A stretch of DNA of 64,000 nt from Nitrospira tepida (GTDB taxonomy: Bacteria > Nitrospirota > Nitrospiria > Nitrospirales > Nitrospiraceae), in the NCBI RefSeq assembly GCF_947241125.1, contig NZ_OX365700.1, positions 3,852,461 to 3,916,460 on the forward strand. Reading direction: 5' to 3'. The notes below the pieces were generated by a model. The model was not told the origin of the DNA. It saw only the letters and a program-made list of their open reading frames with translations, and ran no database searches. Positions 52,782-61,801 of the stretch are shown here, one piece after another. The number at the start of each line of letters is the position of its first letter. Position 1 is the stretch's first letter. Position numbers and translations under genes: made by a program.

Positions 52782-54290
52782 ATGAGGAGTCGGTCAATCC
52801 TCGGGACGCTCGTGCTGTGCCTGCTGCCGGCCTTGCCGGCTTGGGCGGAAGACAAGGCCCTTGAGGAACGAGTGAAAAAGTTGGAGCAGATGTTGGAAGA
52901 GCGGGAACAACGCGAACGGGAGGGTATTCCTCCAGGCGTCGAGCGGCCCGAGTTGATCAGGCCGGAGACACCGCCTGAGGAGCCGGGCGTCGGTCCATTG
53001 CCCGAAGTGGGACGGGAGCGCCGGGCGGAGACGCAGCCGGCTCTGTCCTTCGGTTCCACCGGATCAGGCCGCTTGGTCTACGCCAAACCGTTCGTCTCGG
53101 CGCCGAAGGCCATTGTCGGCGGCTATATGGATTTCCAGTTTCGGACGCACCGGCAGCGCAGCATTGAGAACGGCTTTGGTGGGCTCAACAGCAACTTCGA
53201 CCAGCAGCGGTTCGTGCCGTTCATCTATGCGGACATCACCGAACATGTGAAATTCGCCGCGGAAATCGAAATCGAACATGGCATTCGCGAAGAGGGCGGC
53301 CCGGACCGGGAAATTGAATTCGGGCTCGAATTCGCCCATATCGATTATTTGATCAAAGAACCCTTCAACCTGCGGGCGGGGGTCTTGCTGCTCCCGATCG
53401 GCAAGTTCAACTTGCTTCACGATTCCCCGCTCAACGATCTGACGGATCGGCCCCTCGTCAGCCAGCTCATCATCCCCTCCACCGTAGCCGAAACGGGAGC
53501 AGGCTTCTACGGCTCCTTCTATCCCGGCCGGACCGGCAAAGTGGACTACGAATTCTACGTGACGACCGGCCCATGCGGATATGACCCCGACGGCACCCCG
53601 ACCATCAACGAACAATCGGGCACGCGGGGCGCTCGCCAACGCAAGTGCGCGGCCGACGACGGGTTCGACATCAACAACGGGAAGGCGGTCGTGGGACGTC
53701 TGGCCTACAGCCCAATGCTCGGCGTCGAAGTCGCCGGCTCCGGGTATTATGGGAATGCCGCTCCGAGCGGCGGGTCATTCGGCTCCAACTATAATCCCCT
53801 CAGCATCATGGCGATCGATTGGACGATTCAACGCGGGCCGTTCGAACTCATTGGCGAGGCCGCCTGGGCCTACGCAAGACACAATTCCAGGGCGGTCACG
53901 GGCAACACCATCGGATTCGCACCAGGGTCTTTGTTGACGGGGCTGGGTGGTCTCAACCCGCTCGGAATTCCGCCCCAACGGATGAGCGGCTTTTACATTC
54001 AAGGCAACTACCACTTCATGCCGAGCTTCCTGGCCAAACTGTCACCCAAACGGTTCGGCGAGGGCTCCACGTTCACCGCGGTCGTCCGTTACGACCGGGT
54101 CAACACCAACCTGGACTTCGGAGGAGGGCAAGGCGACCTGGAGCAGATTTCCTTCGGTCTCAACTATCGACCGATCGAGGATGCCGTGTTCAAGGTGAGC
54201 TATCAATATCAGCCGCAAGCGTTCAACCCCAATACGGGGGAGCGCGTTCACGACAGCGCGTTCGTGATTTCGGCTGCGACATATTTCTAA
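52782..54290 (+). CDS. Outer-membrane porin (phosphate-selective-like)
   Basis: This 502-residue protein has a signal peptide (cleavage near AWA-EDK), a short coiled coil (residues about 23-48, KALEERVKKLEQMLEEREQRE) and a proline-rich linker. A beta barrel follows that ends in aromatic residues (FVISAATYF), the outer-membrane insertion signal. Strands such as FVPFIYADITEHVKFAAEIEIEHG and FNLRAGVLLLPIGKFNLLHDSP match the porin O/P type. It probably passes anions or small metabolites. No haem motif is present. Confidence 0.88.
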   Translation: MRSRSILGTLVLCLLPALPAWAEDKALEERVKKLEQMLEEREQREREGIPPGVERPELIRPETPPEEPGVGPLPEVGRERRAETQPALSFGSTGSGRLVYAKPFVSAPKAIVGGYMDFQFRTHRQRSIENGFGGLNSNFDQQRFVPFIYADITEHVKFAAEIEIEHGIREEGGPDREIEFGLEFAHIDYLIKEPFNLRAGVLLLPIGKFNLLHDSPLNDLTDRPLVSQLIIPSTVAETGAGFYGSFYPGRTGKVDYEFYVTTGPCGYDPDGTPTINEQSGTRGARQRKCAADDGFDINNGKAVVGRLAYSPMLGVEVAGSGYYGNAAPSGGSFGSNYNPLSIMAIDWTIQRGPFELIGEAAWAYARHNSRAVTGNTIGFAPGSLLTGLGGLNPLGIPPQRMSGFYIQGNYHFMPSFLAKLSPKRFGEGSTFTAVVRYDRVNTNLDFGGGQGDLEQISFGLNYRPIEDAVFKVSYQYQPQAFNPNTGERVHDSAFVISAATYF

Positions 54291-54351
54291 CCCGGTGGTT
54301 CGGAGTCTTTCCCTTGCCAGGGAGGGGCTCCGGCCCCCCGATGATCCGAGG

Positions 54352-54825
54352 ATGATGACCATGGCGGCGTTCCGACCATCGTGTTTGTTGCTGGGCATTG
54401 CGCTGACCCTTGGCTGCGTGTCGCTGAGCGGCGGCAAGGAGCAATTCTTCGTCTGTTCTTATGAGGTCGTGTGGGACGCCGCCTTGAATTCCGTGAAGGA
54501 CCGTTCCCTTCGAGTACAGGACAAGCAAAACGGGCTCATCGAAACCAATTGGACGGAAATGGAAGGGCAAGAACGGCCTTACGGCCTGTTCAGGCGGGAA
54601 GGTTTCGGCAACAAAGAGCGCGCTCGGCTGACTCTCGCGCTGAAGCAACAGGACGACATCACGTCCGTCAGCGTCCTGGAAACTCGACAGCGATGGCACG
54701 CCAGAGGGGGGGCAACCACCCAGGCCACGAAATGGTGGCCGGTCGAGCCCTCTGAGGTTGCCATGAACGACGTCGTCAACCAACTGAACAGCACCTTGCA
54801 GGACAAAGGATGTGCCGGCACATGA
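54352..54825 (+). CDS. Small lipoprotein
   Basis: This 157-residue protein has a lipoprotein signal with lipobox LGC (LLLGIALTLGCVSLSG). The mature part resembles the short BamC-like folds (EVVWDAALNSVKDRSLRVQDKQNGLIETNWTEMEGQE...RLTLALKQQDDITSVSVLETR), in which a hydrophobic start is followed by a two-layer sheet. I do not claim BamC. It ends inside the next gene by an ATGA overlap. Confidence 0.7.
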   Translation: MMTMAAFRPSCLLLGIALTLGCVSLSGGKEQFFVCSYEVVWDAALNSVKDRSLRVQDKQNGLIETNWTEMEGQERPYGLFRREGFGNKERARLTLALKQQDDITSVSVLETRQRWHARGGATTQATKWWPVEPSEVAMNDVVNQLNSTLQDKGCAGT

Positions 54826-55499
54826 CAGTTGGGCTTCGCACCATTGTCCTCCTCTTCTTGCTCGGAGTTTCCGCTCCTCCATCCTGGGCGGGGCGGATCT
54901 GGGACAGCGAGCTCAAACGTTACCTCACTGAACAGGAGATGATGCACGCCGAGGTGTATCTGACCGAAGAGGACGCCGTGAAGCTGATGTTTCCCGAGTC
55001 GGAACGAGTCAGGAAGGAGATCGTGAGGCTGCATCCGGATCAGAAGGCTCAGATCGAGGCGCGGATCGGATGGAAATTTCCCGAAGAGACGTTCGAGATC
55101 TACATCGGTGAAACCGGGTCCGCCTTGGACGGCTACGCCATGGTCCAGAATACCATCGGCAAGCATAAACCGATGACCTACATGGTCGGAGTCGATCCCA
55201 AGGGACAGTGCACGAACGTGGAACTGCTGGTGTTCCGCGAATCGCGCGGCAGCGAAGTCCGCACCAAACGCTTCAACGCCCAATACGAGGGCAAAACCGT
55301 CTCCGATCCGATCCGGATCAACCGGGACATCCTCAACATCAGCGGCGCGACCATGTCGGTGCGCTCCATGAGCGCCGGCGTGAAACGCGCGCTGGTGCTC
55401 ATCGACGAACTCTACCTCAAGCCGCTGGGCCGCGGCAGCGACCAGGTCGCGGAAAAGCGGTCCGGTAAAGGCTTTCTCGATTTCCTTTTCAACGAATGA
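54822..55499 (+). CDS. Exported FMN-binding domain protein
   Basis: This 225-residue protein has a signal peptide (cleavage near SWA-GRI) and an FMN-binding domain of the RnfG/NqrC type. The flavinylation motif SGATMS (in NISGATMSVRSM) offers Thr as the FMN acceptor for ApbE. Other segments are YIGETGSALDGYAMVQNTIGKHKPMTYMVGVDPKG and LLVFRESRGSEVRTKRF. The ATG overlaps the stop of the lipoprotein gene. It sits with a porin and a small membrane protein as a likely electron-transfer module. Confidence 0.88.
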   Translation: MTVGLRTIVLLFLLGVSAPPSWAGRIWDSELKRYLTEQEMMHAEVYLTEEDAVKLMFPESERVRKEIVRLHPDQKAQIEARIGWKFPEETFEIYIGETGSALDGYAMVQNTIGKHKPMTYMVGVDPKGQCTNVELLVFRESRGSEVRTKRFNAQYEGKTVSDPIRINRDILNISGATMSVRSMSAGVKRALVLIDELYLKPLGRGSDQVAEKRSGKGFLDFLFNE

Positions 55500-55524
55500 C
55501 TCGCGGCGAAGCGGGCCCTCCCGG

Positions 55525-56037
55525 ATGCGTCACTTCAACACTCGATTTCGCCTGAGGGACTCCGATCGCCATATCCGGTTGGTGTACACGCTCTTTTTGT
55601 TTCTGATGGCCGCCGGGTTCGTCTTCTCGTTCTTCTGGGCGCACAGCATGACGGAGCTTTCGCTTCAAGGCATCGCCGCTCACTATCGAGGTTCGGACGC
55701 CACCTTCGGGGAACCCATGTCGTTTCGAGAACTGGCTGAGGTGACCCATTTCCACCTTTTTACGATGCCGGTGGTGTTCATGATTCTCGCGCATGTGCTT
55801 TATTTGACCGGGGCCGGCAACGGCTTCAAGATCGGCGTGACGTGGACGGGGTTCGGAGGCGTAATGCTGGACCTGATTTCGCCCTGGCTCATTACCTACG
55901 TGTCCCCGATCTTCTCGTTGGCGATGCTGGCCGGAGATTGTCTCATGGTGGCCGGTTTCTCGATCATGACGGCGATTCCGATCTACGAAATGTGGTTCTT
56001 GCAACAGCCCCTGATGGCTCGATCCAATCAAGAATGA
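55525..56037 (+). CDS. Four-helix membrane protein of the flavin module
   Basis: This 170-residue protein has four membrane helices (residues about 20-42, 70-92, 102-122, 128-150). Two His in THFHLFTMPV and one in LAHVLYL lie in the same helix and could bind haem or quinone, though no haem motif exists. It follows the FMN-binding gene by 25 bp. I do not recognise a named family, but its place suggests the membrane partner of the FMN protein. Confidence 0.65.
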   Translation: MRHFNTRFRLRDSDRHIRLVYTLFLFLMAAGFVFSFFWAHSMTELSLQGIAAHYRGSDATFGEPMSFRELAEVTHFHLFTMPVVFMILAHVLYLTGAGNGFKIGVTWTGFGGVMLDLISPWLITYVSPIFSLAMLAGDCLMVAGFSIMTAIPIYEMWFLQQPLMARSNQE

Positions 56038-56085
56038 TTCGATAACTCTCGGCATCCCAGTCGAAAGCGGCCAGCGGTTAGAACC

Positions 56086-56152
56086 CAGAGCCCAACGACT
56101 TCGGCCCCGTCCCCTGAGCGGGAAGGATAAGGTCGCCTGGCGTTGGGCTCTG
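56086..56152 (+). terminator. Inverted repeat between the flavin module and the peroxidase gene
   Basis: A perfect 12-bp inverted repeat (CAGAGCCCAACG and CGTTGGGCTCTG) with a 43-base spacer lies 49 bp after the stop of the membrane protein gene. It may end the flavin-module transcript, though the loop is long. Confidence 0.45.
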
Positions 56153-56258
56153 TTGCTGCGAGGGTCTGTTAAGCGGGCATGAGGCAGGCGCGTGTTTCCA
56201 TCTGCACGCCGCTTGCGTCATTCATCGTCCTTTTTCCGAACTCTACGAGGTACCCCCT

Positions 56259-58022
56259 ATGATGACCAGGAGTCACCTGACTCAGGCGGCGTGTCGCATT
56301 CTCCTCTCCGGAGTTGTCGCCGCAGTCCTGACGATTCCTATTGCCGGCTGTTCGGCCGGAGACAACCCCGACGGAACCGCCGCTTCGCCGGCTCCCACCG
56401 GGACGCCCGGCGCCGAGCAAACAGTCGGGGAACGACTGTTCCTCGAAACGCGCTTCGCGCAGTCGTTCAAGGCGTTCCTGGACAACGGCGGGGACGTGAA
56501 CGACCCCACTATCGGCGATCCTGTCGTGGAGACCGTCGAAACCACGGGACCACCGATCAGTCCCGGTCCCTTTCAAGGAACGTCGATCAACTGCCGGTCT
56601 TGTCATTTTGTGGATGACAACTTGGGTGTGCCGGGCGGAGGCATGCGAGCCTATGCCGACTTTGCGCGGCGCAGTCCGGTGCCGGCCCGCTCGGACGGCA
56701 AGACCCACGCTCCGCGCAATTCTCCGCCGTTGGTGAACGCCTCGCTGGACCGGCCGGGCGGTTCCCTCTTTCACTTCGACGCGGAGTTCAACTCGATGGA
56801 GGATCTTGTGGCCGCAACCTTTACGGGCAGGAATTTCGGCTGGCTTCCAGGCGAGAAGGCCGAGGCGATTGCGCACATTGCGGGGGTCGTCCGCGGCGAC
56901 GACGGCGCCGGCGACCTCGCGCAACAGTTCGACGGCCTCCCGTACCGGGTGCTCTTTACCGGCACGAATGCGTCCATCCCCGACGAATTCCGCCTGCCGC
57001 CCGAGTTTCAAGTCTTTGTCGGCTCGGGAACCGATCAAGAGATTTTCGATGCGGTCGTGAAGGTCGTTGCGGCTTACGTGAAGGGGCTGCTCTTTTCACA
57101 GACCGACGACAACGGCGCCCCGATCCGCTCGCCGTTCGACGTGTTTCTGGAAATCAATGGCTTGCCTCAGCAACCCGATCCCGATGAATCGCCGTTGGAC
57201 TATAGCCGGCGCCTCCGCACGGCGATCGGCGATCCTCACTTTGCTCCGCGGTTTGTCACGTCCAATCCCAACAGGCCCGACGGCCGGTTCCAGTTCCACG
57301 ATCAGCCTTTTGTATTCGGCGCCTCCGAACTCGACGGCCTGCGCATCTTCCTTGCGGAACCGTCGTCAGTTCCGCCTCCGGCTCCCCAATTGGCATCAGG
57401 CAAAATCGGCAACTGTCTGGCCTGCCATCCCGCGCCGAACTTCACGGACTTCACGTTCCGCAACACGGGCACGACCCAGACCGAATACGACGCTGTCCAC
57501 GGCAACGGAGCGTTTGCGGCCCTGGCAATTCCTGACCTTTCCACACGCAGCGCGAGTCCCAATCAGTTCCTGCCGGCCACCGAGCAGCACCCCGCGGCTC
57601 ACGAACCATTCCGTTCCATCCCCTCCCTCGCGAATCCTGCGCTCGTCGATCTCGGACTCTGGAACGTTTTCGCGAATCCCGACATGCCGAATCCCCAAGC
57701 CAAGATCCGCGCCATGCTCTGCGAGACTCGCCCCGCCCCTTGCCCCGCGGATACCCTTTTGCTGACCGACACGATCGCGGCCTTCAAGACTCCGGGGCTC
57801 CGTGACCTCGGGCACTCCGCGCCCTATATGCACAACGGCCAATTCGATACGCTGGACGCGATCATCGAATTCTACCGGACGATTTCCGACCAGGCTCGGG
57901 CCGGCACCCTGCGGAACGGCCATCTCGCGATCAATCGGCCGATTCAGGGAATCGCCCTCACGGCCAATGACGTGGCCTTGCTCGTGGCCTTCCTGAAATC
58001 GTTGAACGAGGACTACCAATAG
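56259..58022 (+). CDS. Di-haem cytochrome c peroxidase-like lipoprotein
   Basis: This 587-residue exported lipoprotein (lipobox IAGC, residues 28-31) has two haem c motifs: CRSCH (residues about 110-114) and CLACH (about 388-392). The C-terminal segment FKTPGLRDLGHSAPYMHNGQFDTLDAIIEFYR is typical of MauG/CcpA-type peroxidases. It is longer than classic CcpA (about 330) because of insertions. It may reduce peroxide or carry electrons, and follows the flavin-binding gene cluster. Confidence 0.88.
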   Translation: MMTRSHLTQAACRILLSGVVAAVLTIPIAGCSAGDNPDGTAASPAPTGTPGAEQTVGERLFLETRFAQSFKAFLDNGGDVNDPTIGDPVVETVETTGPPISPGPFQGTSINCRSCHFVDDNLGVPGGGMRAYADFARRSPVPARSDGKTHAPRNSPPLVNASLDRPGGSLFHFDAEFNSMEDLVAATFTGRNFGWLPGEKAEAIAHIAGVVRGDDGAGDLAQQFDGLPYRVLFTGTNASIPDEFRLPPEFQVFVGSGTDQEIFDAVVKVVAAYVKGLLFSQTDDNGAPIRSPFDVFLEINGLPQQPDPDESPLDYSRRLRTAIGDPHFAPRFVTSNPNRPDGRFQFHDQPFVFGASELDGLRIFLAEPSSVPPPAPQLASGKIGNCLACHPAPNFTDFTFRNTGTTQTEYDAVHGNGAFAALAIPDLSTRSASPNQFLPATEQHPAAHEPFRSIPSLANPALVDLGLWNVFANPDMPNPQAKIRAMLCETRPAPCPADTLLLTDTIAAFKTPGLRDLGHSAPYMHNGQFDTLDAIIEFYRTISDQARAGTLRNGHLAINRPIQGIALTANDVALLVAFLKSLNEDYQ

Positions 58023-58241
58023 AACACGCGCCGAAGGATGGGAACCCGCGCCGACGTGAACCTCACCGTGACGGCTGGATGCTTGCACAGGAGTTGGCTT
58101 TCTGCCGGATGGTCCTGGGCCAGACGCGGCAACCCTCCACAGTGCTCCGACTCTGCCAATTGGAACAATCTCCTCCTCGATGAGGTCACGCTCGCGAACG
58201 AGAGGCCGGCAAATTGACAGCGGATCCTACCCGGTTGTAGC

Positions 58242-58562
58242 GTGATGACCATGAGAGGGTTCGCCCTCACGCTTCCAAAGGCCGGCATCTGGGCGATCGG
58301 CGTGGCGTATTTCTCGCTGACCGTTTGGATGCACCTCTGGGCGCTGGAAGCGGGAATCCCTCGTCCGGGCGAACCGCACAGTCCCCATCATCAGGTCTGC
58401 ACCTGGATCGGGACGAGCGGAGAGGCGGGCTTGGTGGCCTGCTCGCCGCCGACGCGCCCCATCTCGCTCGTTTCCTTAAGCCCTGCCGGTCCGTTGCCGC
58501 AACCGGTCCTTCCTGTCGTCCCAAAGACAGTTCAAGCCCGCGCTCCGCCGTTTCTTTCGTAG
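58242..58562 (+). CDS. Small membrane protein, DUF2946-like
   Basis: This 106-residue protein has a single hydrophobic helix (residues about 13-33) and a region HHQVCTWIGTSGEAG that resembles the His/Cys-containing signature of DUF2946 proteins. The tail is proline-rich. The family is often near copper or cytochrome genes. The start is uncertain; GTG/ATG 58242 is used. Confidence 0.5.
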   Translation: MMTMRGFALTLPKAGIWAIGVAYFSLTVWMHLWALEAGIPRPGEPHSPHHQVCTWIGTSGEAGLVACSPPTRPISLVSLSPAGPLPQPVLPVVPKTVQARAPPFLS

Positions 58563-58725
58563 ACGGTCCACTCACTCACTACATCATTTCATTGTTTCCC
58601 GGGACGGCCATTGTCCAACGCCGGAGGCTGTTTGCTGCGCCCATCCGTCCGTGGCGGAGGGTGTGGGATATCAAGGCGGCGATCAGTCACGGGCGTGGTG
58701 GCCCGTCTCGGAAAGGAGCGCTGCC

Positions 58726-60090
58726 ATGCGTGTGAGGACCATGAAACGGTGGGGACTTGTACTGCCAAGTGTGCTGAGCCTCATTGTCCTCGTGGGGGTC
58801 ATCTGGTTCCAAGTTCGTTATGATGAGACGCCGAGCCAAACCGTGGCGCTCAGGGCGTTCAGCGCCGATGAATACCCGGAAGATCCCGAAAAGCGAAGTG
58901 TTGTTTCTGGGGACTATAGACACGGCAATCTGATCATCCAACAGACCGAGGGCACCAGGTTTCGCTTCCTGATCGAGCCGGCGACGCCCGCCTCGACGGC
59001 GATTGAACTCACGGACGTCGATCTCGCCCACTTCGTAGCAGCAGCCCCTGCCTGGGCAAGGGCAGATGGGGATCTCACCAAGATCGCGCTGATTGACCGG
59101 GAATGGAACCGGCAGCAGGTTCGGTTTTCTCGGCACTCCGCCCATGTGCAGGTACACGAGGGCGGGGACGGATTCGAGCAGCGGGCGCTGACCCGAGTCG
59201 ATCTCGCCCGCAACTGTCTCAACGCGGGACTCTGGGAGTTGCTGCTTTTCACGAAAGAGGATGGCGGAGAGCGAGTGTACGAGCACCTCTGGTTCACGTT
59301 TCCACTCGGACTCTACAAGGAACTCTTTGAACAGGTAACCGGCCTGTCCTATTGGTTCTACTGGTGGTCGCTGGAGCACTGGGTCGATCCGTCAGGGACG
59401 CCGGTGCGCCTAGAGCGGCTCCGAACCGTCGAGCAAGAATGGCCGGCCGAAGCCATCGCGCAGTGGGACGAGCCGGTCGCGGCCTTGGGCGAGCAGGCCA
59501 GCAAACGAACGAATATTGTGACGCGCGTCGCCTCCACCTACCGTGACTGGTACGTCGCGCCGGTCCAATTTGCCAAGTTCATCCCGCCGGGACGCTATTC
59601 ACGCGCCCATCCGCAAGACACCCAACTCCATTACCTTGCCGAGCTCACCGGCACCACGATGCGACGCGTGAGGCTGACCGGGAACGCGTCGCCTCTGGTT
59701 GAGCTTGATCTCGCCTTCCGCAGCCGCGACACCGGGAAGACGACGCATCTCATCATCGGCGGGTTCGACCTGAATACACTCCCCCGTACAAGCCCGGCCC
59801 GGTACGACCGGGGCTGGCAGGCTCCATTCGGCATCGGCAACCCGAGCTTCTTCGAATCCTATGAGCAGGTCGTGGCTGATCCCCCGACCCAACGGACGTT
59901 CTATGGATTTCATGTTGACGAGGAGAACCGCTGGTTGGATCACCACGCCATCGGCGTCGATGGCCCCTTGCTTCATCGGGATGCCGAAGACCCCTCGGTC
60001 TTGCACCTGTATCTCTTGAGCTACGAGCGCCACGCGCTGCTGAACCATTTCGTCGTCAAGATCCCGCCGGACTCCGGTGGCCAATTGTGA
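58726..60090 (+). CDS. Membrane-anchored protein of unknown function
   Basis: This 454-residue protein has one N-terminal membrane segment (residues about 11-29) and a large exterior domain with no recognised family. It is rich in aromatic and charged residues (LTGLSYWFYWWSLEHWVDPSGTPVRL, YVAPVQFAKFIPPGRYSRAHP, YGFHVDEENRWLDHHAIG). GGAAAGGAG precedes ATG 58726. It probably works in the envelope, near the redox genes. Confidence 0.65.
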   Translation: MRVRTMKRWGLVLPSVLSLIVLVGVIWFQVRYDETPSQTVALRAFSADEYPEDPEKRSVVSGDYRHGNLIIQQTEGTRFRFLIEPATPASTAIELTDVDLAHFVAAAPAWARADGDLTKIALIDREWNRQQVRFSRHSAHVQVHEGGDGFEQRALTRVDLARNCLNAGLWELLLFTKEDGGERVYEHLWFTFPLGLYKELFEQVTGLSYWFYWWSLEHWVDPSGTPVRLERLRTVEQEWPAEAIAQWDEPVAALGEQASKRTNIVTRVASTYRDWYVAPVQFAKFIPPGRYSRAHPQDTQLHYLAELTGTTMRRVRLTGNASPLVELDLAFRSRDTGKTTHLIIGGFDLNTLPRTSPARYDRGWQAPFGIGNPSFFESYEQVVADPPTQRTFYGFHVDEENRWLDHHAIGVDGPLLHRDAEDPSVLHLYLLSYERHALLNHFVVKIPPDSGGQL

Positions 60091-60205
60091 CCCCCCATGG
60101 TTCATGACGGCTCTGACGTTTCGCAGCCTGTCATCGTGAACGTGCCGGATCGATCTGTAAGCGGGATTACAGATGTTTTGAGTCCGGTTCCGGTATTGGT
60201 TGAGC

Positions 60206-60460
60206 ATGGCGGTCTTACAGGTCTTCATTCACCGCGGGTGCATGTCGGAGCAGCCGGCCTGTGTGTTGGCCGATCAGATCCGGAAAGAATTTCCCGCCTG
60301 CAGGGTTGACGTAATCGACAATCAGGAACGGGCGCGGACTCTGGGGCTCCCAGCGGTGCCGGCCTTCGTGCTTGACGGGGAGCTGTTGGCTGTGGGGGTG
60401 CCGAGCAAGGACTGGTTGGTGAGCCGACTGCACGAACGGAGTAGGCGACCGAAGCGGTAG
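60206..60460 (+). CDS. Thioredoxin-like small protein
   Basis: This 84-residue protein has a glutaredoxin/thioredoxin-type core (LQVFIHRGCMSEQPACVLADQIRKEFPACRVDVIDNQERARTLGLPAVPAFVLDGELL). The conserved cis-Pro is in VPAF. The usual CxxC is replaced by C-x6-C (CMSEQPAC), so redox chemistry may differ. The ATG is 60206; TTG 60200 is also possible. It has no signal peptide. Confidence 0.7.
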   Translation: MAVLQVFIHRGCMSEQPACVLADQIRKEFPACRVDVIDNQERARTLGLPAVPAFVLDGELLAVGVPSKDWLVSRLHERSRRPKR

Positions 60461-60620
60461 CCGTTTGAAGAGGCGAGCGAACAAGATGGATGGCGGTGGC
60501 AAGGAACCCGGAAGGAGCTGATAGATTGGGGAATCATATCCGTCATGATGGGGGTCACTCCATGACACTCTTCTCTACTCTGATAGGTCAAATGGGAATG
60601 GGTCTCACGAAGAGGACTCG

Positions 60621-61322
60621 TTACGACACCAGGCGCGCCAGCGCATCCGGGTTGAGGATCACGATCGTTCGACCGTCCATGTGGATGAGACCATCGTCGC
60701 GGAACTGGCCCAGGGTGGTGCTGACCGTTTCCCGGCTGCACCCAATCAGGTTCGCCATTTCCTGATGGGTCAGCTTGGCCCGCAGCCGTATCCCTTGCGC
60801 TTCTTTCACGCCGTCGCTCTTGCTCAGCTCGATAAGCAAATGAGCCAAGCGCGCCGGCACGTCCCTGAACACCAAGTCCTCAATGCGGCTCTGGATCTTT
60901 CTCAGGCGTAACCCGATCAGTTTCGTGAGCTTGACGGTGATATCGGGATGGGCCGCTAAGTAGCGATCAAAATCTTCGCGCCGAATCACGCAGATCATGG
61001 CATCGTCCAACGCTTCAGCAGCCGTCTCACGAGGCAAGCCCTCCAACACCTCCAACTCTCCAAAGATTTCTCCCGGCTCCAGGATGTCAAACGTGACTTC
61101 CTTCCCGCTGGCGCCGGTATTCGCCAGTTTGACCCTTCCCTTCTTGAGGAGATAGACATTGCTGCTGGGGTCACCGGGCAAATAGAGAGGCTGGCGCTTT
61201 TTCACTTCCTGCATGCGGGTGATTCGCTCCATCTCCTGCATTTCTGATGGAGTGATGCCGTCGAACAGGCGAATGTGTTTGAGGTACCAGAGTTTGTTAG
61301 GGGTAGTGTGGACGCCATCCAT
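60621..61322 (-). CDS. Crp/Fnr-family transcriptional regulator
   Basis: This 233-residue regulator has an N-terminal cyclic-nucleotide-binding-like domain (residues about 18-135: YLPGDPSSNVYLLKKGRVKLA, PGEIFGELEVLEGLPRETAAEALDDAMICVI) and a C-terminal helix-turn-helix (LTHQEMANLIGCSRETVSTTLGQF). There is no Cys cluster for an iron-sulfur centre, so it is more Crp-like than Fnr-like. Its target may include nearby redox genes, but this is unproven. Confidence 0.93.
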   Translation of the reverse strand: MDGVHTTPNKLWYLKHIRLFDGITPSEMQEMERITRMQEVKKRQPLYLPGDPSSNVYLLKKGRVKLANTGASGKEVTFDILEPGEIFGELEVLEGLPRETAAEALDDAMICVIRREDFDRYLAAHPDITVKLTKLIGLRLRKIQSRIEDLVFRDVPARLAHLLIELSKSDGVKEAQGIRLRAKLTHQEMANLIGCSRETVSTTLGQFRDDGLIHMDGRTIVILNPDALARLVS

Positions 61323-61671
61323 AGACCAACTCGCTGCTAGGGTCTGTTAGGGTACTCGGGCATCTCGGACAAGGCAATGGCTTTCCGCATGCGGAATGGC
61401 TATCGGCATCGGTCCTGCCGTGGAGCTTGGCAACCCGAGAGTCTCATGGCGTTGTCGGCACTCGTACAATTCAAACCGTTTTCATAACAGGACGAATGCA
61501 AGGAAACTGTGAGCTGGCTTACAGTTTGTTCCACCACGGTCCCGCAAGCTCTCGTCTTCCCGCAATCGGGCATCCATGTGCCGAATCCTCTGCCGCGCTC
61601 CACGCATGATCGGCTCGGTTATCCTCCCGATGACAGGCCTGCTCTCCTCTGTGCGTCCGGGTCTATCCTAG
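61323..61671. other. Intergenic region with one palindrome, no gene seen
   Basis: About 350 bp between the regulator and MITE C. The only structure seen is a perfect 14-bp palindrome TTCCGCATGCGGAA (61383-61396), which may be an operator for the regulator or for itself. Short frames here look non-coding. Confidence 0.45.
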
Positions 61672-61801
61672 AAGACATTTCAAAACCCTCCGTTCACCCT
61701 TCGACCGGCTCAGGGCGAACGGATCTGCTCATAAAAACAAGATATTTTTCCGTTCGTGCTGAGCTTGTCGAAGCACGATCATGGGGGTTTTGAAATGACT
61801 T
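61672..61801. mobile_element. Family C MITE
   Basis: This 130-bp element has inverted terminal repeats of 19 bp with two differences (AAGACATTTCAAAACCC and AAGTCATTTCAAAACCC) and a duplicated CTAG (61668-61671 and 61802-61805). The right CTAG contains the TAG stop of the doxX-like gene on the minus strand. The interior holds inverted copies of CTTCGAC...GCTCAG, a common environmental repeat, and no coding frame. Confidence 0.8.
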
